A stretch of 64,000 nt of DNA from Phorcus lineatus (taxonomy: Eukaryota > Mollusca > Gastropoda > Trochida > Trochidae). The stretch is from positions 4,588,001-4,652,000 of the forward strand of contig OV121081.1 of assembly GCA_921293015.1 (NCBI GenBank), written 5' to 3'. Under the pieces are notes generated by a model. The model did not search any database and had not been told where the DNA came from. It was given only the letters and a program-made list of their open reading frames with translations. Numbering within the stretch: the stretch's first letter is position 1; each line of letters begins with the position of its first letter. The translations under genes and the position numbers were made by a program. Positions 48,097 through 63,393 of this stretch are shown here, piece by piece.

Positions 48097-48773
48097 TCAT
48101 TGACGACTGAAACAAAAGAAGAGAATGTTTCTCTTTGATATTCGTTTTGATCAGTTAAACTGAAAGGAAAATTATCGAATTATTATATTTTCGTCCAAAT
48201 GACGTCACCCTTTGCCTCATGAAGCATTGTTATGGCATTACAAGACAATGAAAGGTTATCTCAATACTCCATCATGTGATTGCCCTTGAACCATTGCTTT
48301 CTTCAATCTTTTTTTCTATAAAATAATAAAAACTAAAATTCGATATATCTTTCCTAATACTATATGTATTATTTGTATATATCATGGAAAAAAATGCTAT
48401 ACGTCAAGACTCCAAGATATATAAATGGAGGGGGTCTTTTCGACACGAGATGTCAAATTTATCTTACCCCCTTTAACGTTTAACGATATTTTCATAATTC
48501 AGGATGGGATAAATGTTTTATCCGTTAATGGAATTTTTACCTCATCATGTTGGTATTGTTACCTCCTTATCCTATCTATATGTCTTTATGTTCACTTATA
48601 ATAACCTTTACTGAAACGTTGCCCTCGTTACAATAAAGATACATAAATACATAAATACCTTGTCTTTCTTGTCATAGGGCAGTAAAATTGTTACCACAGC
48701 AGGACAAAGTTATTAAAAACAAGGTACCTGGCATGTATGGTTAACTTTGATCTCATTGCCCTTAAACTTACAA
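48097..48773 (-). CDS. Copy B C-terminal tail exons and stop
   Basis: Exon 48728..48773 (46 nt, acceptor TTTTCCAG, donor GTACCT) reads IVSLRAMRSKLTIHA. Exon 48097..48106 follows acceptor TTTGTTTCAG and adds two codons then TGA. Phases (1 in, 2 out, 2 in) agree. The tail is short and basic with no domain. The final exon is supported only by the acceptor and phase, so the true last exon could differ. Confidence 0.5.
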
Positions 48774-51700
48774 CTGGAAAATTCAACATTTAGAAAACAC
48801 AGGTACATACTTATTCGATCAACATCTGTTTTTGATCCACCTTGTAATTGTCTTTCATGAAACGGCTTTTGAATAATGACACGACATCTGTAAAATAAGA
48901 AATATCTAAACGTAAATAGATAAAGACCACCTCCTACGGCATTATGGCACATTAGAAGAATTAGTAGCATCACTTTGTAAAGCGTTAGCTAAAATTATAG
49001 GGAAATGGGGATAAACGTTCAAGAGGCCAAATTGTTTCTCTTTTTTTCTGTAATTCAAGCAAAAATGTTTAACTTTATATCAGAAGAAGGATTAAACATG
49101 CTTTAGAAGATATAGCAAAGCAGTCATCAATCTTAAGTACAATACAAACAAGGGTACTCCTGAAAATACTGGTTTAAGTCAAATCATTTGTTTATAAGAA
49201 AATAAATATCGTACATAAGGGTCTTATTACCTAATCTATAGAATCAGTGTCAGTTTTGAAGAAAACTACCATTGTTATAGATTTAATATAATCAATGTAA
49301 ACTTACGATTCAGTGCCTTTCTTCACCAAACAAGAGCGACCTCCCTTCATGTATTCCTCTTCCAGTTTCTTAGTGGCCTCTCTACTGTAGAGTCGCCACT
49401 GGCCCAAGCCGTCCTTCCACCGCCAGAATACGTGGGGAGTCTCCAGGGAAGGCAGCTCTTTCTCCTCTACAACAGAGTTTAACTAGCGCATAGAGAATTA
49501 TACATATTAGAGACTATATTGATTACCATTGGTTCAAACAAGCCTTACATCAATAACGTCAGGGTTTGAAATTGCGATTCAGATAACAGTTTGGTTACGT
49601 GCGTTCCTAAGTGGTTTAGTTCAAACATAGTGAGGTTCTGTATGGTTTGGATTAAGCATCGTATTGTCCTGTTTGATATTGTTCAAGCATTGTGCGGTCA
49701 TGTATGGTTTGGTTCAAATATCCTGCGGTCATGTATGGTTTAGTTCAAGCATCGTGTGGTCCTGTACGGTTTGGTTCAAGCATCGTGTGGTCCTGTACGG
49801 TTTGGTTCAAAAATCGTGCGGACATATATGGTTTGGTTTTAACATATCGTAGACCTGTATTGTTTTGTTCAAGCATCATGCATGGTTTGTTTCAAGCATC
49901 GTGTGGGCAATTCTCACAACTCAGCCAAAGGCATCGCAAGAAGAGTATACAGTAGAACACGGAAATAACGAACTCCATGGGACCAACGAATTTTGTTCAC
50001 TATATCCAGTGTTTGCTATCCGCGTTTGGCCACCATCTTGGATCATCTTCACGGGACTTAAAACATTGTGCGGTATATCCGATTGTTCGCTATATCCGAG
50101 TTCGTTATATCCGTGTTCTACTGTAATCTTTTACCGCTCCCAGGTCTCCTGATGGTGCAATCTAGTATTTTGGAAGGGTATATTTCTTTTAGAATGCCAC
50201 TTCTGACCTGTCATTGAATTTCGGGTCGTCATCTTTTATTTCACTAGGTAGTGTACATGTATGTTTGCAAACAACAATAGTTTACATATATATCAATTCC
50301 TTCTAAAAAATTAAACTTTCATGTCATTTACAATTTCCTCCTGTCAGTACATATGTACACTATTTGTATCAAATTAATCCCAGATGATTTGGATCTCCAT
50401 CGGAAAATTATCTATATGATATAAAAGAATATACATGCAAAACAAAAAACACCTAATCACTCATTGCTAACCTTCTTTGTTTTTAACATGCATACTGCAC
50501 ATTAAACATACAAAGGCTTCGTTAGGCCTTTGAATTATACTTAAGGTGTGTCCTGACATCTTGTCACTTTCTTGAGCCTATATACACTGGATTCTGGAAT
50601 AGACGTAACAATAACTTCCCGTTGACCTTCTGTGCACTCCTCAACGAGGTAGATGATGAGACATTAACACAGTACCTCATTGGCAGACCTGTTGATACAG
50701 TTCTGGACTAAGAACTTATGTGTGACTTTCAAAACAGGTGTGCAGCGTATGTCATGTCAACCATGGCAATATATAACAGAGAACTGTGCAGAAAGAGTTA
50801 TCACCCATGATGCAGTCCCTAAATCAAGTTACTCTTAAACAACAGCTAGAATGTGTACATACAGGAACTATCCTAACATCTCTTCTTAACATAAACACTT
50901 CTTCAAATTTCGTAATGTAAATGTCTCGAACTGTTCATTTCATGTATCCCATAATCTCCTTATGGAGGAAATAAACATAATGATGATGAATTTACCTTTC
51001 ACACCAGGTACAGATGATTGTCCCGAAGGAGGTTGTGTTGAAACTTTCTGGGGTGTTGGACTTTGGATTACTGGCTTATCCGCTTGACTGAAAGTATTTA
51101 AGCCGCGTTTAATTTGTATTGGTGATCAGTTTAGAAAAGCTGTACATGTTCACAACATCAAATGAGAATGTCAATAAAACATTTTTTAAAACTATCTCTT
51201 TGTTTAAGGTATGCGTGTGATTGAATGCATTATCGTTGAGCGAAAAAATATTTCCTAAACAAAATAAGTCTTAATTTTAAGTAGTGATTTAGAATGTTCG
51301 TAATCTTGATTTAAAAAAGGCATTTTGTGTATATTATGTCAAGTTTAGCTTTTTAAAAAATAAATGGTGATTATGAGACCAGACTTGTATAGTACTTACC
51401 AAATTTTAAGTTCCATCTTTCCGTCGCAGCCGTATTTACAGGGAGTGATTTCTCCATTTGACCAACGGACCTGATAATAATTTGAAAATCACTATGTAGT
51501 TGTCGTTTGATACAAATTGTAACTCTACATACACTCACAAAGAAAGTAAGAAAACTAGCCGATATCTCCATGAAGTAAGGTCGTCATTTGGAATGATAGG
51601 GTCTTTGGAAATAATTAAAAATTCATTGACGTCAACCATAAAAAGAAACAAATTGTAACCCTACATACACACTCAAAAAGAAAGGAAGAAAACTAGCCGA

Positions 51701-54700
51701 TATATCTATGAAGTTAAGTCGTCATGTGGAATCATACGGTCTTTGGAAAACAATTATTTAAAATGACTGAAAACGTCAACCATAAAAATAATCAATTATT
51801 ACCCTGACTCACTATAATCAGAGAGAAACTTGAACTGAGCCGAAGATAATTGTAAGTAGTCTTGAACAAAATATACAAATAAATACACTGTATAATCCCT
51901 ATTATCAATATATGCCTGATTCGCTCTTGCTTTCACACTAGCCTACAAAGACTTTTAGACAGTTAATTCGTAAACATACCATAAATAGACAAGTTATTTG
52001 CAATATTACCATTACTTAACATATCAATCAATCTTTATTTCCGACTGAAGAGGCCTCAGGCCTATGTACATATACAGAAGTAGTTGGGATTTACATGAGT
52101 TAATTCTTTGCACTTTAGTGATATGACATATGTTCTGTACTTAATTGCTGTAGATGTACATAGCCAGATTTTGTATTGTACATGTAATTTGATTTCTACT
52201 GTTCATTAGATTACAGAATTTTATAATACTTGGATGGACATAGTAGTACTGTTTAATATACTTACATCGTAATGCATTATATACTGGACAAATAAAAAGA
52301 AAATGGTGTTCGTCTTCTTTTTCATTTAAAGTGCAAAGTGTACATATTCGGTCTTCCTTTTTAACACCTCTATATTTACCAGTTTTGATTAATAAATCGT
52401 GTGAAGAGCATCGAAAGCGTGCCTAAATTTCTTTATATCAATACATGTCAAGTAGGTTTCTTTGAATAAGTCGTTATTAAATTGTGAATAGTAAAATATT
52501 TACTTGACAAATGATTTTTATCACACCATGTTTGAAGATAAATGTCTTTAAGTCGAACAGTTAGGGAATTAATGAATAATGATTGATCTGACATTCTACA
52601 TACAGATCAGTCCAAATGTTTCCAAAGCCAATAGAAAATAAAAAGTTTCCAACCTGGGATACCCAATTTCTTTGTCCATTCTTGTTATACAAGAACATCA
52701 TATTATAACATTTTTTTGGTATTCTATTAGGAGACAAAGCTAAAAGTTTCAGCCAATATTTGACTGCATTTATAGAGGTGTAAATATTAATTGGGAACCT
52801 TCCTAGTTCTCTATAAACCATAACACTAGGTGTACTTAATTTTACTCCTAGATATCTTTTACATAGATGTAATAGATGAACCTTTTCAATTGTATCTATA
52901 TTTAGTAAACCCCATATTTCCAACCCATACAATAATTTTAATTATTTTACTATCAAAGATTTAAAAAAAGAATTTGTACGAGAGATCACCTTAGATATGG
53001 GTTTGTTAACAAATAGAAATAAACACTTTTTTTCTAGCTTGGGTTGCTGCCTGGTTGAAAGTTCCAAGAAAGGTTTTTGCAGAATTATATACCCAAATAT
53101 TTATAAAGTGAAGTTGTCTCCAGTCGCTCTTCTTTGAAATACCTATTTCCGAACATAAATGCCTTTAAACGCCACAACACAATCTTACTATCCCTTCTTG
53201 CCCCTCACTGTAACATAACCAAACACCTGAAAAAATTTGCAACCACTAAAATGCACCAGGTTTGTATGCACGTGGATTCAAATCAATTGTATAACATCTA
53301 TTGCATATCATTAAATGTAAACTCAAGTATTAAACTGTCGTCTATGTATTCATGATTTTAATTGTTTCCAATAAAGAGAATAGGATGTAGAACATCACCT
53401 TGACCATTCCATCTTCTCGTTTCCTCACAACTACACCGTAGTTTCCTTCTCCTCCATCTAAGTTTCCGTATGACCAATCAGAACCTGCCACGCAATAAGA
53501 GATCTTATCAATGCTATAATGATAACTTGTGGGTGTCTTATTTAAAAGATTTGAATCTTAGAGCCTCTTTCATTATAATGTGGGTGACATAAAGCAAAAG
53601 GTCATTTTCGTATTGCAATGTGTTGCATACGTAAAATCACTTTTTGCCCAAATGACAATGATATGATGGAAAGGAGTTTGATTGTAGAAATGAACGCATC
53701 TAACTACGCAAAACTATCGTCAGTCTCGAAATGTCCAACTTAATCCTTGCTGACTTGATACCAGCGCCCTTCTGGTGATATTTAGTTATCTTTTAGTAAT
53801 CTCCAGTTTCCTCCCTTACCGTGGCCAATCGTAGACGCCGTGTCATTTGCGATATAATAAAAATGGCCGCGCCCATTGAACGTGACCTGTATGGTCAGAT
53901 AACAAGAAGTTTGGCATTGAGAACCTTTAAAACAAGAATATTGACTTTATTAATGCAATGAGGGACGAAAAAGGTGCTTTTGTTGTTATTAGGACCGATT
54001 GTGGGAAATAATTAACGTACATGTATGAATGCGCCCTATATTCTTCAAATGGAAAGTATGAAGGAGGTCCTTATATATCATCATGGATCTAACATGTATA
54101 TTGTTATTTAAGTTTTAAAAGTAAAGTTTTAAAGTGTTGAGTTTTAAAGTAACTGCACAACTATCCGGTAAAATCACTATTATCAGGGTAGGTCTAATTA
54201 TAATTCAATTGAATAATTAATACCTTTGAACGAAACAAAGTAATATTATCATTAAAAGTAATTTAATGAATTTTGGTTGTTATTAAGATTCTAGTTTATG
54301 CATTTGCAAACTAGAACAAAAATTCTGATACAAAAGTACATTGTCTTAGTTTTACCGGGCATTCATGGACACTAGCTTGGACACTATGTCAAAAAATTTG
54401 TATGTTTAAAAAAATTACCATAAATCTCTTGATAACATTCAAGGTAATTTATTTCAGAATAATGTGAACATTTTATTCAACTGTGTTCTATCTCTATCAT
54501 GAAATAATATTTTTGCAAATATTCTAAACCATGTTTTATCCTCTTTATATTTGGCGGCATGGTTAATCTTGTTATTCGGGTCTTATTTATGTCATATATG
54601 GAATGTTACATTCCCAAATGTGAAATATGAAATATGAACTGTGAAAATACCACTGAAGACTTCATATCAGTGAACATGGAAAATAATAACACTTAATATT

Positions 54701-57700
54701 ACAAACTTTGCACTATTTTAAAATTTATATTGACAACATGCTATTTAAAGGGGACACATTGTCATACCTGTATTTTGACTACAAGTAGTTTTTTGAAAGA
54801 AACAGTTACATTTTTAGTGTTATGACATCGAGGTATGTTCAAATTTAATCGGTTGATTTTTATGAAACATATACTCAATGTTTCGGTTCAACAGGTATTC
54901 AATACAGTTTATGCAAGCACAAATGACAAAAACAATTGTACGATGAAAGGAAGTAAACTCCTTGCGGTCCTAATGTACCGAGTCATTTCTACAAATCATG
55001 GTCTATTTTCTATCTCGAGTTTGATAATTTTATCGAAGCATTTAAGATAACATTCTTTGCCAGCCCCTGTCCGCAGTTTGGTTATTGCACAATACTTGCG
55101 CTTATTGACTATAAACATGAATGAATTTGAATTTATCGTTTTTGCTTTAAAGGCGGCACGTTCTCTTTACAAATCTTGCAGTCGAAGGACCGCCATGGTT
55201 TTTCGAGTCCCGGGATGTAGCTTTTGCAAGGAGCTTTCTGATTGGATTTATTCCTATCTAATCCTTTGCAATAAGCTAGAAAGCAAGCACAGAAAAGTCT
55301 TAGGTCGGCAGAAAGGGTTGAGTTTGACAGTTCGAGATGAAATGAAAATTTCCATAAACAGTATAGATCTTAATGGCAACACGAACAACTACGATCGTTA
55401 TAAGAACATTTTTTATTTCTCAATCTCAATCTTCATGAAATAAATGAAATCGTAAATGATATCTTAAAGTTTACTCGTGCTGTTACCTCGTTGAACCTTG
55501 ACACCTATCGCTATGAGTTCATCCTTCTTTACTTCTCTCGGTTCATCAATAATTTTCAAGTCGTATTTCCCGTCAGCTCCATAACGGTAGCGACATACTC
55601 TATCGTTCAAATCCCAATTAACCCACACATACTCTGAAATGGAACAGTTTTTTATATTAAAGATACAGCTACATTGTTTTCATAGTAACGACACTTAAAG
55701 GCACTGGCACAAAGCCGTATTTCATAAACACAACGAATGCACGGTTACTGCATACACTTCTTGATAATTACAAACTATACAGCGCCTTTACGAATATTTA
55801 CATTATTAAAAAACCACCATCGTTCATGAGACGACTTTTGAGTACATCATAATCAAGTTCATTTATTTCTTTAATTAGATTTAATGTCATCGATATTTTA
55901 TTAATCACGCATCCAATTCAAACGTAAAAAAGCGATGGACAAATATTATATTCTTTTTGGAATTTAGTTTGAGCCAAGTTTTAAGTGAGGCAGGGGTCTT
56001 TTTAGTCTGTTGATGTTTGTGGACTTAGAAATAAACAGCACTTACCTGCCCCAAATGTGAGGAAAAGTGGGCCAAAGAACAAACCCAAGTACAAGTATAA
56101 GATCAAGAAGCGACCTACTGTCATCCTTGGAATGGTTAATGATTGTCCCTGGCCCCCCTGAGTCCTGTTCCTCGAAACTCCAATCTGAACCCCGGACAAC
56201 CCGCGTGCCAATGGGTGGAAGAGTTGACACAACGTTGATGTTCGTATAGTCATCCGGGTACTTGTCTGGGTCTACTTTTCCCTTTCTTTCGAGTTTTGCC
56301 CTAACCGCTTCCACAACAACTTTCTGGGTGAAATGATTTAACATCTTTGTATCTTAAAAATTTTATAAGCATCAACCAAGTCAATTTAGGCCTTAACAAG
56401 CTGCAAATATTTACATAAGAACATATTTTCGGGACACCTGAATCTTGATTGTAAACATACACGGCATTTCCGAGTATTTACTTACTCCCACATACTCAGA
56501 ACCGTCGTGTCTTTCCACATTATAGTTATTATCACTAATTTTCCTTGAATAATTTCCAATGAAATTTAATCATGCAAAGCGTGTACCTGTTCATCGTCGG
56601 TCATGTCGCCTATGAAGGCACTGGTCACATCCTGGATCATATCCACAACATCCTGTCCTCTTCTCTTATCGTTTTTCACACAAAAGTAAATTCGCCCAAT
56701 GCTTTCCTAAAATGTTGAGATATGTTGAATAAGCACTGATGGCCTTTCTTAATGCATCCTTTAGTATTCAACTATGAATTTAACCACTGAATACGAAAGG
56801 ATCAATCAACAAGACTTTCAGATGATCCTCACTCAATATTGATGGGTTTTCTTTGACTACGACGGAGCATTGAGTGAAATTTGATTTGAGCACCCAATCT
56901 ATAAAACCACAATAACCCAGCACCTTACGTGGTTTCCTGCACTGATACACTATTATGGAGTGTATTCATATGGAATACACTCCATCCCTGAGTGTGTTAA
57001 ATAAGCACATGGTAAACATACAACTGCATATCGAATGTATGTTCACTTACCACTGAATCGTAGTGCAAATATGTAATTTCGGTTAAGTTTGTACTTCAGC
57101 AAAACTTCTTGAACTTATTTTGAGATCGTCTGGTCTCTCGTGCAAAAATTAGAAGTTTGGCATGTTGAAGTAGGCAGAAGGGGTTATTTTCGAAATTTCG
57201 ATTTTGTTAGTTTTTGTAATAAAATGTTCCATATCGACTCTCTGGGAAGAAAATTAAGCGCAATCGCATTAACTTAATGCAAAGGAACAAACATGACTAA
57301 TTTTCAAAGTAGTTCATAGGATTATAAAAGATTTTGTAGAGAAAAAAACCCTTTGTGTTTTAGAAATATTGACCCCCTGGTCACTTCAATGACCTGCCGA
57401 AACTGTTTCGGTAAATTGTGTGGCATGGTAATTATTTGCCTGAAAGAAGGATGGTTCTGCACATCTGTATTGAAAATTCAACATCATACGTTTCTTTTTC
57501 CCAATGCTATGATACCTCAAAGGCATCCCAAATTACAATATATTCGAACTAGTATACCCAGTTATGTGAAAAAACTTTTGATTGCAGCTGTATTTTCAAA
57601 TGTTTTCAGTGCACAGTACACACTTATATAAACAAGGAAACTTGTAGATGCACTGACATTTACAGATGGCAGAACATCAATGCAAACAATAACGTCAATA

Positions 57701-60700
57701 AATTATCATCGCCTATTAAATAGGGGTCAAAATTCATGTTGACAATTTCAGAACATAGCAATGTCAAATGTTATCAATAAATGCCAGAGTTGAAGGCGCT
57801 GCAAGTAATGATGAGATTCACGGAGGAAATCAAATCCCTCACCTGCATCCTGTAATAACTGGACAGCGAAGATACATTCTCCTTTTCCATGATTTCACCC
57901 TTTCCAAGTTTCGCAAGACTTCTCAGAAATCCCTTTTTGATAAAATAATCACATTGGCATGTTCATGTTGTACGTAAGTAGTCATAAACATAGTCTCGCA
58001 AAACATAAGAGAGCGCACAAGTAGATCGTTTATAAACATGCAAATTTCATTTTGAAATAAGGAAATAGTGTGAAATTAACGAAAAAAGGTGTCAGATTTC
58101 ACACGATGACTTTCTATGGTCAACCATAACTTAAATTTGTTGGTTAATATTCTTTAGTTGTTGTACTGTCAAGACATTCACAAGGCGAAAACGGTATCTC
58201 GGGGATCTTAATCAAATATGAGCTCCCAACATGACTTTCGGGTTACTTCCCAAAACACCCACAAAGGTAAAACACCCACATCCCAGAACACCCACAGTCA
58301 TATTTCATGGTTGATTGAGTTTACCTACTTGGATAATGGAATGACCCATTAGTTGTAACTCCTAATGAGACTTGTTTGAAAAAAGAATAACAAGAAACAT
58401 ATTACTATATACAATACAAATTATGAACAAATACAAATAACAAAAATGTTGAAAAATCAAAACACAGTTGCACAGAGCAGTTGTTTAGTTTTAAGAATGA
58501 TAACATTCAAAGGTCTGTTATAAACACCTTTAAAACAAAACAATATATTTTCTTCATTCAAATATAATTTTCCTTTCAATGCCGAGATGGTTTCAATTGA
58601 ATCATTGCATAAAGGATATGTCTGGGATTCTACATATCCTATCTTGAATAAAAGATTATTTGAAGTCAACATATAGTGTACTGTTTTGAATTGAAAACAT
58701 CGGAATTCACTACTTTGTGTACACCTTTTGCCATGTGATTAAATTTTTTCAATTCAGTTTCTGTATATTGTTAAATTAATGCCAATGTTCTTCCCGTTCA
58801 TCAAATGTTTTTACTGTTGTAGCTTTGGGTTTAATAAATTCAAATAGAAGAACATTGCTGATCGTTTATTTTGGACAAAATTAAAGGCAGGCTTGGGCTT
58901 AAGAGACATTTTGTCATGAAATTTGCAGCTGCGCAGAAAAGATGATACTGATCGGCAATATGTTGATTCATAATAGATAAAACATCAAATAGATTTTTCT
59001 TGAGGTAAGATGTTATGTTGACTTGATTACCAATTGTACTAAATGTATATACTTGCTGAAAATAATATATTTTATATTTTAGATATGACAAATATGATGT
59101 GTTTGAAACAATTATATTTTATGTTAACAATATTAGAGTTATGATGTGTAAACATGGAATAAACATATAATTTTTCATTCATGTGTTCTTTTACATATGA
59201 ATTGGAATTGTCCATTATCAAATGATAGGTGAGTAGCTGTGCACTGGCCCATGTCAAACTGTGGGTGTTTTACCACTGTGGGTATTTTGGGAAGATACCG
59301 ACGTACGAAATGCATCTCTTTCTTTGATAACAGATTCCATTCCGTTGAAAATAGACATCACTTTAGAAGTTGGGTTGTCATTAAGTGATATACAGTAAGT
59401 TTGACACAAAATTTATTCACATGCCAACGCTTCTACATATACTAGGTTCCAATTGTATCAGAAAAACACATGTTGGTACACTGTAAAATATAAGAATGTG
59501 ATACAATATATTGATAACATACCAAATCAGGTCGTCCTACAGGTATCCATACTATTGGACTTGGAACCAGTTCGTTTTCACAAAACTGCTTTATCAAATC
59601 AATGATGTAAATCTTTGCCTGCATACAAATAAACGCATTGGTTATTTTCGAATAACATTGGATAAGAAAAATATTTCCTAGACGTGAAAGCAAATATATA
59701 TGCCTCTCTCATTGATATTAATATTTGAAACAAATACATGTAGATGAAAGATCAATTGTTGATATAGATATTGATGAAATGAATAATTGACTAATTTATT
59801 AGATGGGCTGTAAGGGATTTAACAATTAACAATTATGGAAAGTAAGACAGTTTCTGTGAATTGTTGTAGAATAAAGGTGGGATACATACATTTTGAAATA
59901 CCCCAGTCGTTATTACAATTTAAGTTTAACAGAAGAAGTGAATCGTTTTCAATACGTGCATTCATCAATTGTTATAGAATCACTTATAAAGAAATTGATA
60001 CTCTCCAAAAATATTGCCATATATCATTTACAAAACTCTCACTCTTGCTGGGGGTAATATCATAATGTTATCAGTCATATTACAGACTTCCTTGCCAGAT
60101 AAGAAAACCAATTTATGGATGGCAACTTCTCAAATGACAGACTTCTTTGGCGCTTTGAGCACGCCATTAGTGGTGTCGAGTCAAGCGCAATGTTAGTATT
60201 ATTATTATTTTTATTATCATGTTTACGTCGTAATCTGCAGTTGTAGAATCAGGCCCAGTGTCGATATCTTCCTTTGTGGCATAACCATCCGTTATGAAGA
60301 TGACTCGGGGTGGAATTCGGTGAAGCTTGGACATAGCGCTGCTTGCTTGAAAGAAGGAATACATAGAGGATATATAATAAGTATACATGACATACCATGT
60401 TCCCGAGGTCGAAGTCGAGATAATTAAAAAGAACAATAAAAACTACTTCAAAGTTAGGCGGATTATCCGCTGCCAGCGCATTTGAAACGTCAAGGTAACC
60501 GCAAACTTTGCCGTAAAAATTAACAAGTGATATTTTACCCTAAGACATCGTAGCTAAAACATGAATCCTGAAATGAAAACGGTCGAAGGTAATAAAAAAA
60601 ATAGTTTCGTCACTATTATCGTCAAACTCAATCGGAAGTTGGTTATTGCTTATACACGTAACACTTGTCTAAATGAAAAAGTCTACATTATGCCGAGTAA

Positions 60701-63337
60701 CTTTCATTTATGATTAGCGCAGTTAGTCCGCAATATCATGAATTTCTGGAAATAAGCGTGCGGTAAAGTTTGAGTTGGAATTTTTATCGTTGCTAAATGT
60801 TACTGGTTCAGAGGCTAAGACAAAATTTGCAGTACTCCGCTGTCCAATTCCTCATACGGTGAGAAATTATAAAAATAATTGCTTACCAGTTTGTGTTTTT
60901 GCAATAGAAAATGCACGATGTCAAAGCTACATTAAAACTCTCCTGTGAATCCGCTAGCAAGCTCGCCTGGTTTGCAGTGCTATCAACTAGACGTTTCGGC
61001 TCCATGATCATTTCAAGATTCGTTGTTGCTGCATACTATTTCTTTTCATGTTAAAAACAGCGTGTTAAATTGAAGAATCCTTGTTGATACTTACTTTTTC
61101 CACCTAGCGCAGCCACACATACACAGAGAGCGGTGTATATCGGGCTCCGTCCTCCACAGGTGAGACCATCTAAACATCATAAAGCTTGAGCATATCTGAA
61201 TGAAAAACTTACCACCTACAATTTGATAACCATACTCTTTTGAATGTTTTCATGTCAACACAACTCAATTCCTTTATTCATATGTATTTACTTAGTATCT
61301 CCATACAAATCATTATGTAAATCGTTTAAAACATTATATTGTATAAAATCAATCATGCAACTTATTAATATACAATATCCATAAAATGTTCAGACACAGA
61401 GACACTATTTATGCAGGAAACAATATCAAAGGAAAAAGTGTGATATAAGTAAAATGTATAACAGAAATATCAAAATGTCGTCGTTTGTCTGTTCCCTTCT
61501 TTATTTCTTCTTATATATATTTTCAACTTCAAATATTTGATACCAATTGCATCTAAAACTTGGCTGTAGTCGTTAGTCGGATACTGCACTACTCTGACAT
61601 CATTTCCCATTGCGATAACACCAACATTTTCCTCTAGAGAATGTTCTTCAGCAACCTGTTGAATACCTGTTGAACAAGAAATGGAAAATATAACCAAAAT
61701 GAATTTGGTAAATAATTTCTTCGAAAAGGAGATTGAACAGAACAGAAGGATGCAAATTTGACATAATTCAGAGTTCCTCACACTGACAATTACCTTGAAA
61801 ATACTAATGAATATAATGACCTAAATAGATCGTTCCATTTGAGTCAGCCTAAATAGGTATTGTACACGTTAACCATATTAGGTACCAAAGACTCGGTTAT
61901 GATAATTGAAAGTTCCATGGTTTAAGACAAATAATCATAAAATACACTTACCATAAACAGTACAAAACGCAATTTGACCAAGTCATGAATGAGTTATATT
62001 TCATAAAAGAAGACACGAGGGTGATATTCTATTCATCATCCGAAATCATTTTTCATTTCGATTTAGTGAAACATATAAATTTCCGAACTCGATAGACTCA
62101 CAGTGCGGTGATGTAAAACAATTGTTCACAATTGTTCAGGACATTCTTCAAAATCTAGTGTAAAACGATATCTCCTGTGGAACTAAGTTTTGAATGACAA
62201 ATAATACACTTAGGATCATCAATGCAAAATCAATTCTGACATACGTCCATGAAGAACCATACTATAAGAAACTTTGGCCTAAGAGTAATAGAGGGGTCCG
62301 CATGACGGGATCTCTAAAAGAACTGTAAAATGCAACCTAGTCCTTCAAAAAAGCTTAAATGAGATTTTTCTTATAGCATTATTTTTCTATACAATAATAT
62401 ATCCCTTATAGGCAACTGCAACCAAATTCTTAAAACCATCAAAATACACGTTTTCATAGGACAGAAGAGACTTTATGTAATTTGAGGTAATTTGGTTGCA
62501 GAGAGAAACTAAACGATCATATCGCAAATGTTTGAACTTTACCTGGCTGTTTATTTACGTTTTAATGAAATATCGTGTCCCGCTTCGCTATCGTTTCTGA
62601 CAAAGTTGATGGAAAGTTTCCACTAAACAAGTTAAATCTAACATTTTTTATAGCTTAGCATGTCTTGGTAAGTATTTATGACATTCTTTGACCAAATTGT
62701 TCCTAAATTGCCATTTGTTTTTACAACGTGGTCCCGAGACGAATTCGAATTGTTGTCAAATCTGAACACAGTTCTCATTGGCTGTAACAGATGCCTCTGA
62801 TTGCAAACTAATTTTGACAGAAAATAAACAATAAGTAAGTTTAATGACTAGTTTCTATCTTAAACCGATCAAAATCAATAACGAATAAGTAAAAAGGAAC
62901 CTTAAATTAAAATTGTATTGACAATGTTTGTTGCTGTATTAGCCAATGGAAAGACGTGTTACGTAGCGCATGGCATTACGTCACTCATTGTGTCAGAGGG
63001 AACATGTCAAACCGAAACTGTTGATTAGATCGTTTTCTCGTCAAATTAGGTAAATTTGAAGTGTCCTGCAACCAAATTGATCTGATAACCTTTCAAAATA
63101 GAATTTTATTACTGCAACCAAACTCGAAAATTACTCGATTTCATGATGATTTTCCATTTTGCAACCAAACTCTAGGATTCCTTATAATATAAGATGTTAC
63201 AGTCAACTATTTCAGCTTTCAGAATATCTTCATCATCTGGACTATTTTCAAGGACTAGGTTGCATGTCATAGACGTTTTAGATACCCCGTCATTCGGACT
63301 CCTCAAGTACTCTTAGGCAGAAACTTTACTCAAGTCA

Positions 63338-63393
<56 letters not shown>

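Noticed and set aside
56002-56253. Additional minus frame over the MIB/HERC2 exon
   Set aside because: Out-of-frame shadow; the domain is only formed in the frame used by the annotated exon.
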